64,000 nt of DNA from Nitrosomonas sp. sh817. GTDB lineage: Bacteria > Pseudomonadota > Gammaproteobacteria > Burkholderiales > Nitrosomonadaceae. Of the stretch, positions 52,901 to 61,074 are shown in pieces. A model generated the notes under the pieces. It worked only from the letters and a program-made list of their open reading frames with translations. It had not been told where the DNA came from and did not search any database. Both the position numbers and the translations under genes were made by a program. The stretch lies in contig NZ_CP133083.1 of NCBI RefSeq assembly GCF_030908545.1, positions 1,488,001-1,552,000 on the forward strand, written 5' to 3'. Every line of letters begins with the position of its first letter. The first letter of the stretch is position 1.

Positions 52901-53754
52901 TTGATTCCTTCAAGCATAGGCCAATTGCGATGTCACGTGAAGAAGCGCTGCGGCAAGGCAAATTAATATTGGTTGCGGAAGACAATGAAATCAATCAAAA
53001 GGTTATCCGGCAACAACTCAATCTGCTCGGGTATGCGGCTGATATTGCAAACGATGGTGTGGAAGCGCTGAAGCGCTTGCAACAATGTAATTACGGATTG
53101 CTGCTGACCGATCTGCATATGCCGGAAATGGACGGAATCGATTTGACGAAAACGATTCGAGCAGCGGAAACCGGTCAAAAACATTTGCCGATTGTTGCAT
53201 TAACCGCCAATGCATTGAAAGGGGAGAAGGAACATTGTTTGAGTGTTGGCATGGATGATTATTTGAGTAAGCCGGTGCAGCTAGATGAATTGCGTGAATT
53301 ATTGGAAAAACATTTGCCGCTTTCCAACCCCGAGTCAAAAATGTTGATAAGCGGCGGACTGACTGAATCCACCGATGATGTTAAAGTAACCACGGCTGTG
53401 GTGGATTCCGGCGTATTAAGAAAACTGATCGGCGATGATCCGGCGGCGATTAAGGAATTACTTTTGGAGTTTCGTAGCGACGCCGGGAAAATTGCAGTAG
53501 AAATGCTTGCCGCCTACCAAGCGGGGCAATTCGCAACAGTCGGATCGTTGGCGCATAAACTCAAATCCTCATCGCGTTCGGTCGGTGCGTTAGCACTGGG
53601 TAATGTATGCGCTGAAATTGAACAGGCCGGCAAAAATAATGACGCAAAAGCACTCGCGGAATTGATGCCGCGGTTCAATACCGAAATGGCTGTGGTTAGA
53701 ACTTATTTGGAGCGGGATGGAGATGGGTTAGTGATGGATAAATCACCCGGTTAA
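49987..53754 (+). CDS. Hybrid sensor histidine kinase (Cache-HAMP-PAS-HisKA-HATPase-REC-Hpt)
   Basis: The 1255-residue membrane kinase has a helix near 12-30, a periplasmic double-Cache-like domain (about 35-310), a second helix (318-340), HAMP, a coiled coil and a PAS domain (about 430-555). The HisKA has phospho-His588 in MSHEIRTPMNG. The ATP-binding domain has DNGIGM and GGTGLGLAIS. A receiver-like segment (about 830-930) lacks a full acidic pocket. A true receiver has Asp1042 in LLTDLHMPEMDG, and the C-terminal Hpt has His1190 in LAHKLKSSS. This is a phosphorelay; no cognate regulator is adjacent. Ligand unknown. Confidence 0.92.
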   Translation: MKFTSLTQRFAVWFTLVSLLPILLIGNSLLHTFEAEIKKTAIGNVSAIADKKVEQIDSYLQERLLDASLLRDASTTYEAMIKFSRIFHESGVDSDEYLQLDASYRQNFRRFVQEAKYYDLFLISLKGDIVYSDAHESDFATNLFTGPYRNTGLATVARQALENLNSSISDFEYYEPSRGAIAAFVGTPIIVSGELKGVLALQIYSERVFAVIANNVGLSSSGETLVARREDKHTALIMAPLKYDATAALKRTVPLNDLPSSAAIQHALDGDSGGAITVDYRGKEVVAAWRYLPRMKWGIVVHIDVDEAFASVYSVHFMGLMLLAITLLAALFGAVLFNRRVVNPLKHLNQSALDISAGNFHQRVTVEGWDEMRQLGETFNVMVERLNASNLERDKAEDNLLQLNQELEQRVTTRTADLQRVNTALAIKEEEMRSVVEHMVDCVVTTDERGTILSANPVMEKLFGYSHDEMIGQNIAIIMPEPERSQHESYMENYCKTGHGQEYVGRPYLSGSHGIGLGREVVGVNKDGERLELYLAVSEYFVSGKRHFTGVMRDIREHVRIMQDLRQAQIDADQANKAKSAFLAAMSHEIRTPMNGVIGMIDVLRQTSLSGYQMEMANLIRDSAYALLAIIEDILDFSKIEAGKLEIEKIPMSIASIVENACGMLAHLALNKKVELTLFIDPAIPENVLGDPLRLRQVLVNIINNAIKFSSKQEKQGKVSVRVLLTESDSEKIVVTFQISDNGIGMDKVTQEKLFKSFSQGDPSTTRRFGGTGLGLAISHHLAELMDAEISVQSEPQHGSAFIIQMPFIPLPDKTSAIPTIEDLAGLNCLILGDNEGLSNDLAVYLQSAGAEVVQLTDFSQLHQLIQHLTPGLWLVVIDAGQQGPSIGELRAAFNECSERIKTEARGTADKSAAFIEPRFVVIKRGRRRQARIEDIDIITLDGDVMYRQSLLRAMAIAAGRIDAREEKTPIIDSFKHRPIAMSREEALRQGKLILVAEDNEINQKVIRQQLNLLGYAADIANDGVEALKRLQQCNYGLLLTDLHMPEMDGIDLTKTIRAAETGQKHLPIVALTANALKGEKEHCLSVGMDDYLSKPVQLDELRELLEKHLPLSNPESKMLISGGLTESTDDVKVTTAVVDSGVLRKLIGDDPAAIKELLLEFRSDAGKIAVEMLAAYQAGQFATVGSLAHKLKSSSRSVGALALGNVCAEIEQAGKNNDAKALAELMPRFNTEMAVVRTYLERDGDGLVMDKSPG

Positions 53755-53827
53755 TTTTCATCGTTAACCGGCTGTTTTCGGATACTTTCCGGTTGCTGGG
53801 GTAATTATTTGCCGTGTTTCCTCCAAA

Positions 53828-54439
53828 TTAATAAAAAGAGGGCATGGACATTCCCATCCAAAGCATCATGAGAACAATCATCGTAATACCAATCCCGATA
53901 GTTCCAATAATCATTCCGATCAAAATCGTTACGCCGTCTCGATTAAGAAGCCCCAAAGACATCACCAAAATTCCCCAGCCGGGCGGAAAATTTGTCAAGG
54001 GGATAGGAAGCGCGATGGATACGGTAAAAACAAAAGCAAAAATTCCGATGATCCGTTCCCACGTATGGACACTGATGTAGGTCATCCGAGGCTGCATTCT
54101 GTGCTCAATTTTTTTCAACCAAGGGCTTGCTTTGGTAACGATTTTTTCCAGACTCTCTCTCTTAATAACTTTTTTCTCCATCCAAGCCGGAAGCCATGGA
54201 GCCCGCATACCTAAAATCATTTGTACCGAGAAAATGAATAATGGAATTGAAAAAAGGGTCGTGTAGCCTGGCGGGACCGGGATCGGTATGCAAAGCGGTA
54301 ACGCTCCGATCGCCATCAGAATGCCAAAACCTCGTTCATGCAGCGCATTCTTGATCTCTCCGACGGTCATGGCTTCTTTTTTATTTTCAACGACAACAAT
54401 GGCCAGAAAATCGGAAGTAGGGCGCTCTTTAGTTGTCAT
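53828..54439 (-). CDS. ExoD-like exopolysaccharide synthesis protein
   Basis: The start at 54439 follows GAGGAATTGACG; the 203-residue product contains the ExoD family block ERGFGILMAIGALPLCIPIPVPPG and LGMRAPWLPAWM. Several membrane helices (about 35-60, 62-78 and three near the C-terminus, 136-200) are predicted. ExoD is required for wild-type exopolysaccharide production in rhizobia; its biochemical role is unclear. It is tail-to-tail with the hybrid kinase gene. Confidence 0.85.
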   Translation of the reverse strand: MTTKERPTSDFLAIVVVENKKEAMTVGEIKNALHERGFGILMAIGALPLCIPIPVPPGYTTLFSIPLFIFSVQMILGMRAPWLPAWMEKKVIKRESLEKIVTKASPWLKKIEHRMQPRMTYISVHTWERIIGIFAFVFTVSIALPIPLTNFPPGWGILVMSLGLLNRDGVTILIGMIIGTIGIGITMIVLMMLWMGMSMPSFY

Positions 54440-54483
54440 CGTCAATTCCTCTGTTTGTTTCTGCACAAGTGGTTAAGAATGGA

Positions 54484-55707
54484 TTATTCATAGCGGAGCG
54501 CATCCACCGGTTTTAACGAAGATGCTTTCCTCGCCGGATAGAATCCAAAAAAAATCCCGACCGCGGAAGAAAATAAGAAAGCCAAGCCGATCATCCCGAG
54601 AGTGATCACAATCAACATATCCGCGAACCGGCTGACAACCCATGCCCCAGCGATTCCTAGCAACAATCCGATGCTACCTCCCAGGACGCAAATCATGATC
54701 GCTTCCAGTAAAAACTGTGCCAGGATAGCGCGTTGATTGGCGCCCAAAGCCATTCGGATGCCGATTTCCCGGGTACGTTCAGTGACCGATACCAGCATGA
54801 TGTTCATGATGCCGATACCGCCGACCATTAAAGAGACCGAAGCAATGGCTCCCAGCACAATGGACATAATTTTTGCGGCGTCCGTCGCAACATCGGCAAT
54901 CGCCGTCAAGTTGCGTACGGTAAAATCGTTTTCCTTACCCGCTTGAATCCGGTGACGCTGGCGCAGTAACTGGGTGATTTCTATTTCCGCGATATCCATA
55001 TCCTCGGCGGATTTTCCTTGCACCAGCATATAACGGATAGAACCTGGAAACTGATTGCCAGTGATTTGTCTTTCGCTGGTGGTAATCGGGATAAAGACGT
55101 TATCATCTTGATCGCGCCCGGTCAGGCTTTGCCCTTTGGCCATCAGCACACCGACAACTTGAAAGGGCCGGTTGGTGATCCGGATCGTTTTGCCGACCGG
55201 ATCTTCATCGCCGAATAGATTCTTCGAGGTGATCGAACCCAACACCGCAACACGTGCGGCAGAGCGTAAATCGGATTCGGTAAATGCGGTACCGGATTCC
55301 ATTTTCCAGTTTCCGACCACGAAATAATCCGGCGTGGTTCCAGTGATGATGGTGCTCCAGTTTTTGGAAGCATAATTGAGCTGAACTGTTCCGGTTGTAA
55401 CCGGCGAGGTTGCCGCAATCGATGCCAAATCCGCGATGGCATAAGCATCATTGATGGTCAGTGTTCTTACGCTGCCGCTACCGAAACTGAAGCCGCCGGA
55501 TGACGTGGCCCCCGGCACCACGAGGAATAAGTTGCTGCCCATTGCCGCAATGGTTTCATTGATTTTCGCGCGCGCCCCTTGTCCGATAGACAACATCAGC
55601 ACCACCGCAGCAACACCGATAATCATGCCCAGCATCGTGAGCCCGGTTCGCAAACGATTTTGCCGCAAGGCGCGGAATGCTTCGCCAAGTATTGTGATTA
55701 AGTTCAT
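54484..55707 (-). CDS. MacB-type ABC transporter permease
   Basis: The 407-residue membrane protein has an N-terminal helix (about 20-42), a periplasmic MacB-PCD domain (about 50-280) and the FtsX domain with three C-terminal helices (about 285-395), including RTREIGIRMALGANQRAIL. It ends with the conserved PARKASSLKPVDALRYE. It forms the membrane part of a MacAB-TolC-like tripartite exporter with the ATPase and adaptor genes upstream. Gene order adaptor-ATPase-permease on the minus strand suggests one operon; a 67-base gap precedes it. Confidence 0.92.
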   Translation of the reverse strand: MNLITILGEAFRALRQNRLRTGLTMLGMIIGVAAVVLMLSIGQGARAKINETIAAMGSNLFLVVPGATSSGGFSFGSGSVRTLTINDAYAIADLASIAATSPVTTGTVQLNYASKNWSTIITGTTPDYFVVGNWKMESGTAFTESDLRSAARVAVLGSITSKNLFGDEDPVGKTIRITNRPFQVVGVLMAKGQSLTGRDQDDNVFIPITTSERQITGNQFPGSIRYMLVQGKSAEDMDIAEIEITQLLRQRHRIQAGKENDFTVRNLTAIADVATDAAKIMSIVLGAIASVSLMVGGIGIMNIMLVSVTERTREIGIRMALGANQRAILAQFLLEAIMICVLGGSIGLLLGIAGAWVVSRFADMLIVITLGMIGLAFLFSSAVGIFFGFYPARKASSLKPVDALRYE

Positions 55708-55774
55708 TGAATCCGTTCCATTTGTAACAATGACATGTTATGACCAAACCCAATGGAATCAAACAGAACCAGAC

Positions 55775-56518
55775 TTAGCGATCGCTGATGATGGTGTTTT
55801 TGTCGTCATAAATGACACACCCGTCTTTTAGACGGATTAAACGTCTGGCATATGATGCGATGTCATCTTCATGCGTTACCAATACGATGGTTATACCTTG
55901 ATCGCGATTGAGCTGCTCAAACAATTGCATAATCTCCTTGCTGGTTTGCGTATCCAGATTGCCGGTTGGTTCATCGGCGAGAATGAGCGGGGGGTGATTG
56001 ACTAAAGCGCGGCTGATCGCGACGCGTTGTTGTTGCCCGCCTGATAATTGATTCGGTTGATGCATGGCAAATTTTTCCAGACCGGTGCTACGTAACAGCG
56101 TAAGTGCTTGCTGGCGGCTTTTAGACCGGCTGATTCCGGCATACAGCAATGGAACGGCAACATTATCCAAAGCTGTCATGCGTTTTAGAAGATTAAATCC
56201 CTGAAATACGAAACCAATACTTTGATTGCGGATGCGTGCCAGCTCATTTTCAGACAATGTCGAGATATTTTTGCCGGACAACCAGTAAGATCCGCTGGTT
56301 GGAATATCCAGACAGCCCAGGATATTCATTAATGTGGATTTTCCAGACCCCGAATGTCCCATAATGGCAACAAACTCGCCTTGATTCACGGTGATGTTGA
56401 TGTCAAACAGAACCTGACTAATAATGGTTTTGCCGTCGGCGCCTTGTAAGCTATAGCTTTTGCACAAATTCTCAATTCGTATGATGGCTGTGTCAGCGTT
56501 ATTGTTTTGAGCCAACAT
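55775..56518 (-). CDS. MacB-type ABC transporter ATP-binding protein
   Basis: The 247-residue ATPase has Walker A GHSGSGKSTLMN, signature LSGGQQQRVAISRAL, Walker B LILADEPTGNLD and the H-loop LVTHEDD, as in the LolD/MacB family. It powers the tripartite exporter encoded with the permease (54484) and adaptor (56521). Unlike MacB, the ATPase and permease are separate proteins here. It begins two bases after the adaptor stop. Confidence 0.95.
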   Translation of the reverse strand: MLAQNNNADTAIIRIENLCKSYSLQGADGKTIISQVLFDINITVNQGEFVAIMGHSGSGKSTLMNILGCLDIPTSGSYWLSGKNISTLSENELARIRNQSIGFVFQGFNLLKRMTALDNVAVPLLYAGISRSKSRQQALTLLRSTGLEKFAMHQPNQLSGGQQQRVAISRALVNHPPLILADEPTGNLDTQTSKEIMQLFEQLNRDQGITIVLVTHEDDIASYARRLIRLKDGCVIYDDKNTIISDR

Positions 56519-56520
56519 CG

Positions 56521-57666
56521 TTAGAAAAACCTTAACCGGAACTTACTCTCGGATTCCTTCTTGTCAACCGCTTCGCTGATAATGATGGGATCACCGGGAT
56601 TAATTTCACCACTGATGATTTCCGTATGATTTCCATCGGAAATCCCGGTCACAACATTTACCAGTGAAGGCTTGTTTTCCTTAAGGATATAAAGTGTGGA
56701 GGACGCGGTTTTGAGCGAGGCTTTGCCGGAATCACTCAACTGGCTGACTTTCGGTTGAAATCGCAATGCAGCATTGGGTACGCGGAGCACGTCATTTTTT
56801 TGCGCCACGACAAAGTAAATGTTGGCGGTCATGCCGGGTAATAACTTTTCATCTTCATTATCAACGATCGCTACCACATTATAGGTCACAACATTTTCCT
56901 GGATGGTCGGATTCAACCGGACCTGCTTAACAGTACCGGTAAATTGGAGATTCTGGAAAGCATCGACAGAAAAATTGATCGACTGTCCGATATGCAATAA
57001 GCCGATATCCGCTTCTGCAACGCTGATGTTGATTTGCATCTGCCGCAAATCTTTGGCGATTTTGAACAAAGTCGGTGTCTGAAAATTGGCCGCGACGGTT
57101 TGCCCGATATCGACATCACGTGCAATGACAACCCCGGAAATTGGAGAGCGGATGATGCTGTAGTCAAGATTGGTTTGGTCGCGATCCACTTGCGCCTTCG
57201 TGACTGCCGTTTGCGCTCGTGCCGCTGCGGTTTCTTGCTCAACGATTTCCAGCGCTTCCGGTGAGATGAATCCTTGTTGCTGTAACAAACGATGGCGTTT
57301 CAATTTGTTTTCCGCAATTTTTAAGGCTGTTTGCGCGTTCAGGTGGTTAGCCCGGGATTGTTGTAATTGCGCGCGTAACAGCGCCGGATCGAGTTCGGCT
57401 AACACCTGACCGGTTTCGATACGGTCATTATAGTCGGCATATAATCTGGCCACGGTTCCTGATATCTGGGTGCCGACATTGACTAAAATGAGCGGCGTTA
57501 ACGTGCCATTGGCGGAGATCGTTTGAATAATATCACCGCGTTCGGCACTTCTGGTTTTATAAGGGTTAGTATCGGATTCTTTCTGATCAGTACCGTACCA
57601 ATAAGCAATAATGGCAATCATCAGTACGAATATCAGAGCTGTCTGTTTGCCATTCTGAGTAAGCAT
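56521..57666 (-). CDS. MacA-like periplasmic adaptor
   Basis: The 381-residue membrane fusion protein has one N-terminal anchor helix (about 10-25), a lipoyl half (VNVGTQISGTVARLYADYNDRIETGQVLAELD), a helical hairpin (about 90-160), a second lipoyl half (SPISGVVIARDVDIGQTVAANF) and beta-barrel/membrane-proximal parts. It links the inner membrane ABC part to an outer membrane TolC, which is not encoded here. Substrate of the exporter unknown; MacAB-like systems export macrolides, peptides or heme-related compounds. Confidence 0.92.
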   Translation of the reverse strand: MLTQNGKQTALIFVLMIAIIAYWYGTDQKESDTNPYKTRSAERGDIIQTISANGTLTPLILVNVGTQISGTVARLYADYNDRIETGQVLAELDPALLRAQLQQSRANHLNAQTALKIAENKLKRHRLLQQQGFISPEALEIVEQETAAARAQTAVTKAQVDRDQTNLDYSIIRSPISGVVIARDVDIGQTVAANFQTPTLFKIAKDLRQMQINISVAEADIGLLHIGQSINFSVDAFQNLQFTGTVKQVRLNPTIQENVVTYNVVAIVDNEDEKLLPGMTANIYFVVAQKNDVLRVPNAALRFQPKVSQLSDSGKASLKTASSTLYILKENKPSLVNVVTGISDGNHTEIISGEINPGDPIIISEAVDKKESESKFRLRFF

Positions 57667-57888
57667 CTGGAAATATCTTTTTATGGTGAGTTGGCGCTTG
57701 TACCGGTTACATTCACGTAAGCCAGGAAAAATTGTAGGCGAAGCGTATTTTAAACTTTATTGAGTGAGAGCAGTACCGAAATATGCCCGCCGATACCCGG
57801 TATGACGCTCTAGTATGGGATTGGTTTTCAGATGATGCTATCAGGCTCGAGAAAACCTGAACGCCCGGTTTTATTGAAGGCTTGGGAA

Positions 57889-57921
57889 AAGCAATCACCA
57901 GCAAGAAACTGGTGATTGCTT
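57889..57921 (-). terminator. Terminator of the lipoprotein gene
   Basis: A perfect 13-base stem AAGCAATCACCAG / CTGGTGATTGCTT with a 7-base loop lies 8 bases after the stop of the gene at 57929. On the minus strand it runs into a short U tract (CTTTTCCC). Confidence 0.75.
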
Positions 57922-57928
57922 GGCGGGA

Positions 57929-59203
57929 CTAAGGTTGCAGTTTTTTCATCATCGGCTGCAGGCGTTTAACCGTAGCCGGTGAAATCAAGTCTTTTCTTTC
58001 AATTGATTTAATCGCTGATGCCGGTGCGCAGTTAGTTACTTCCACCAACCGGACAATCAAGGGATTAAAAGTGACATCGACACCGGTATAGCTGCCTGCA
58101 TCGTCGCCGTTCCGGTCACCGCGAAATACAAACTCTTTCACCGGGCCGTTGGGGCCGCCGCCTTGGCGGTCCTCGTTATGATCGGTATCAATATAGTGCG
58201 CAGTGCTTTCTGTGCCGCTAATGATGCGATCGATGCGCTTGCCAGGCGGGGCAGTGTAATACTGGATAACGCGTTCGCCTTCAGCAGTCGTCCAATCTTT
58301 GCGTGTTTCCTGTGCTTTCATCCATAACCGGAAATTGATATGCGTACCTTCATTAATCCATTTTGCATTGGCCCATACTTCCGGCCCATGACCGCTATAT
58401 TCCCGATCGCCCCGGGTATGCGGCGGCGTGTAGGTTAGCTTAGCTTGAGGCAGCACGGTGTGATCCTCTTCTTTACACACCGGTGTGGCTGGCTGGATAA
58501 CGGCAATGCTGGAAATCTGGCGGTTTTGCCATTCCAGAGTAAGCCGGTCGCTGGTTTTTGACAAAGGAACACCGTTACCGCCCAGGTTGAGGGTCATATG
58601 ATAGTGCGTTAAACGATCGAGTTCGGATGATACGTCTCGCGTGCGCGCGCCTTCGTGCAACGTGACTTTGATCGGCGTGGTATCGAAATCGTAACCAAAA
58701 AATTCCAATTTTGTCCGTCGGCTCGGATCCAGCGCCATGTCGACAGCGGCGGGCGATACTTGACACAGAGCTGGCTCAACAGCGGGCACGGGCTGATGCA
58801 TCAAGCGCGCGCGAATTCTAGCCAAAGCCTGGCGCACACGAGCCCCGACAAAATCCATATTGCAACGCAATTCACCACCGGTTGCGGCGACACTGCGATT
58901 CAATAAATCCGAAACTTCATTGCGAACGGTAGACTGTGCGTCACCGGTTAACTTCGAAGTGGTATCCTGTAAAACCGATTGCCAAGAGGCGGAATTCCGG
59001 TCTAATGCATCGATGGCGTCATCAAGAGTGGCTAATGTATCTCCGGTAACATCGCTGACGGTATCCGTGATTTTTTCAATCTTGTCACCGATGCTGCAAC
59101 CTGTGATTAAGATCGATAAAAAGAACAAAGATAGAGGAAAAGCCGTAAGGATTTTCCGGCTGGTTCGAAAAAAACGGATGCGTGGGATTGAGGTTGCTGA
59201 CAT
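57929..59203 (-). CDS. Lipoprotein of unknown function
   Basis: The 424-residue product has a positively charged start, a hydrophobic segment and the lipobox LITGC (Cys36), so it is likely a lipoprotein. A helical segment rich in Asp/Thr/Ser (about 42-100) precedes a C-terminal beta-rich part with FFGYDFDTTPIKVTLHEG and HYHMTLNLGGNGVPLSK. Cys in ELRCNMDF, ALCQVSP and PVCKEED may form disulfides. I do not recognise a family. It is transcribed alone, with a strong terminator. Confidence 0.75.
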   Translation of the reverse strand: MSATSIPRIRFFRTSRKILTAFPLSLFFLSILITGCSIGDKIEKITDTVSDVTGDTLATLDDAIDALDRNSASWQSVLQDTTSKLTGDAQSTVRNEVSDLLNRSVAATGGELRCNMDFVGARVRQALARIRARLMHQPVPAVEPALCQVSPAAVDMALDPSRRTKLEFFGYDFDTTPIKVTLHEGARTRDVSSELDRLTHYHMTLNLGGNGVPLSKTSDRLTLEWQNRQISSIAVIQPATPVCKEEDHTVLPQAKLTYTPPHTRGDREYSGHGPEVWANAKWINEGTHINFRLWMKAQETRKDWTTAEGERVIQYYTAPPGKRIDRIISGTESTAHYIDTDHNEDRQGGGPNGPVKEFVFRGDRNGDDAGSYTGVDVTFNPLIVRLVEVTNCAPASAIKSIERKDLISPATVKRLQPMMKKLQP

Positions 59204-59391
59204 GCTGTTATTCTCCTTTTGGTTGTAGGGTAAACTCGCATTGCTACGGTGCGCAGCCAGTTTTAGCTAGCCGTCATAGCTATATAAAGCTATCTCAATT
59301 TAAAGTCAAATATGAATATTGAAGTTTAATTTGTTATTGCAAAAAAACTTTCCGCGAGTTGGAGTATTCCGCGATGCAAGCGGTCGCGTAT

Positions 59392-60903
59392 TTATTTTTC
59401 TTTTTCTTCTTCATCAATCAGAATCTGGATTTGCTTTAATCGCGCCTCCAGGCTTGAGAGTTGATAAAAATCACCATTGTCGTTTTGCAGTGCGGTTTTC
59501 AATTGATCAGCCGCTGCTTTGTAATGGCCTTTCAGAAAATACACTTCGGCCTGCGCGCGATGCTCCAGCATTTTATCGCCCAGCAAAGAGTAGCACTGGG
59601 CTTGCAACTCATATAGCTTTGGATCATTCTGGATCAAGTTTAATTGCCGGGTCAGAAATTCCAGCGCAGTGTTAACTTGTTTTTTCTGAATTAGGGCTTG
59701 CGCATAACCATGAGTCAAAGCGCGATGTTGCGGGTATATTTTTAAAGCGCTTTGATAAATCTTGAACGCCGCGTCCATTTCTTTATTGGCAAGTTTTACG
59801 CTGGCTGCGAGTGTTTCGATCATGGCGCCGGCAATGACATTCTTGGATTCAATCCGGATGGTCGCGCCTAATTGGTGGCCGCGCAGTTCCGGCGTTGTTG
59901 AGTCTTGCTGCAAGAGCTGATACAAGTGTGTTAGTTCAGCGTTGGCTTGCTTAAATTTTTTATTACGCATCAATGCTTGGATATAGCCGTAACGTTCTGC
60001 AATTTCATTGCTATAGCGTCGCTCTTCCAAGCGCATCTTGAATTGCGCAACCGCATCATGCGGTTTTCCCTGCAGGGCTCGTAACTTGGATCGGACCAAC
60101 AGGAAATCGATGCTATCGGAAACCTGGCGATAAGGCATGTCGCGGATCCGGTTCTGAATATCCGCAATCCGTTCGTATGTGATCGGGTGGGTTCGCAGGT
60201 ACGACGGCGCGCCGGTTTCGTGAAAGCGCCCGGATTTTTGCAGACGTTCAAAGAATGTCGTCATTCCTTGCGCATCAAATCCAGCATCGAGCAAAATATT
60301 CAAGCCAATGCGATCGGCTTCTTTTTCGTGATTGCGGGTGAAGTCCAGTTTGGATTGAATCATGCTGGCCTGGGAAGCTACCAAGACCGCCTGGCTCGCT
60401 TGAGGATTGGAGCGCGCTGCGATAATCGCAACCGCTAATGCCGCAATGGATTTAATCCAGTCGTATTTTTGCGCGGCGATCATGCGCGCGAGGTGTTTTT
60501 GTGTGACATGCGCAATTTCGTGAGACATTACGGCTGCCAACTCGGATTCGCTTTGAGCCGCGATAATCAGACCACTGTTAAAGCCCATGAACCCGCCGGG
60601 TAGTGCAAACGCGTTAATCGCCGGATCCTGAATGGCGAAGAACTCGAATAGCTGATCGACACTGGCTTCATTGGAATTGCTGATCAGTTTATGACCGAGA
60701 TTGCTGAGATAGCTGGCAATTTCCGAATCATCCATGTAGCTTGGATCTGCGCGGATCTGACGCATGATTTTCAAACCAAGCTGCCGCTCTTGATATGGTG
60801 TGATGGTCACTTGCGATACGTCGCCCAAGTCTGGAAGTTCATGGGCAATAACTTTGCCTGGCAACAACAGCGACAGTGCAATGATCAGGCAAAGAATTCT
60901 CAT
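59392..60903 (-). CDS. BepA-like periplasmic M48 metalloprotease with TPR repeats
   Basis: The 503-residue protein has a signal peptide (MRILCLIIALSLLLPGKVIA) and an M48 peptidase domain with zinc motif HEIAH (128-132) and downstream Glu in NHEKEADRIGLNILLDAGFD. The C-terminal half (about 270-490) is a TPR superhelix. This is the layout of BepA/YfgC, which degrades or assists outer membrane protein assembly (LptD). Homology to the domain structure is clear. The ortholog status is likely but not proven. Confidence 0.92.
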   Translation of the reverse strand: MRILCLIIALSLLLPGKVIAHELPDLGDVSQVTITPYQERQLGLKIMRQIRADPSYMDDSEIASYLSNLGHKLISNSNEASVDQLFEFFAIQDPAINAFALPGGFMGFNSGLIIAAQSESELAAVMSHEIAHVTQKHLARMIAAQKYDWIKSIAALAVAIIAARSNPQASQAVLVASQASMIQSKLDFTRNHEKEADRIGLNILLDAGFDAQGMTTFFERLQKSGRFHETGAPSYLRTHPITYERIADIQNRIRDMPYRQVSDSIDFLLVRSKLRALQGKPHDAVAQFKMRLEERRYSNEIAERYGYIQALMRNKKFKQANAELTHLYQLLQQDSTTPELRGHQLGATIRIESKNVIAGAMIETLAASVKLANKEMDAAFKIYQSALKIYPQHRALTHGYAQALIQKKQVNTALEFLTRQLNLIQNDPKLYELQAQCYSLLGDKMLEHRAQAEVYFLKGHYKAAADQLKTALQNDNGDFYQLSSLEARLKQIQILIDEEEKEK

Positions 60904-61021
60904 TTAATTTAACTCAGCATCAGCAGATCAAGCGCTCATTCACAGTCAAGATTTGTGTGAGGGCTCATAGCTTATCGCCGCCGCGCTTGATTAATCCGCC
61001 CGGTTAGAAAACCAGCGGTTC

Positions 61022-61049
61022 ACTCTTATTTATTTCTAAGAGTTTTTTT
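61022..61049 (+). terminator. Weak hairpin with T run
   Basis: The stem ACTCTTA / TAAGAGT with an 8-base loop is followed by seven T. It faces the plus strand, yet no plus-strand gene ends nearby. AT-rich and therefore weak. Confidence 0.2.
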
Positions 61050-61074
61050 ATTGGTATCGATTTGCCGGTTTAAA

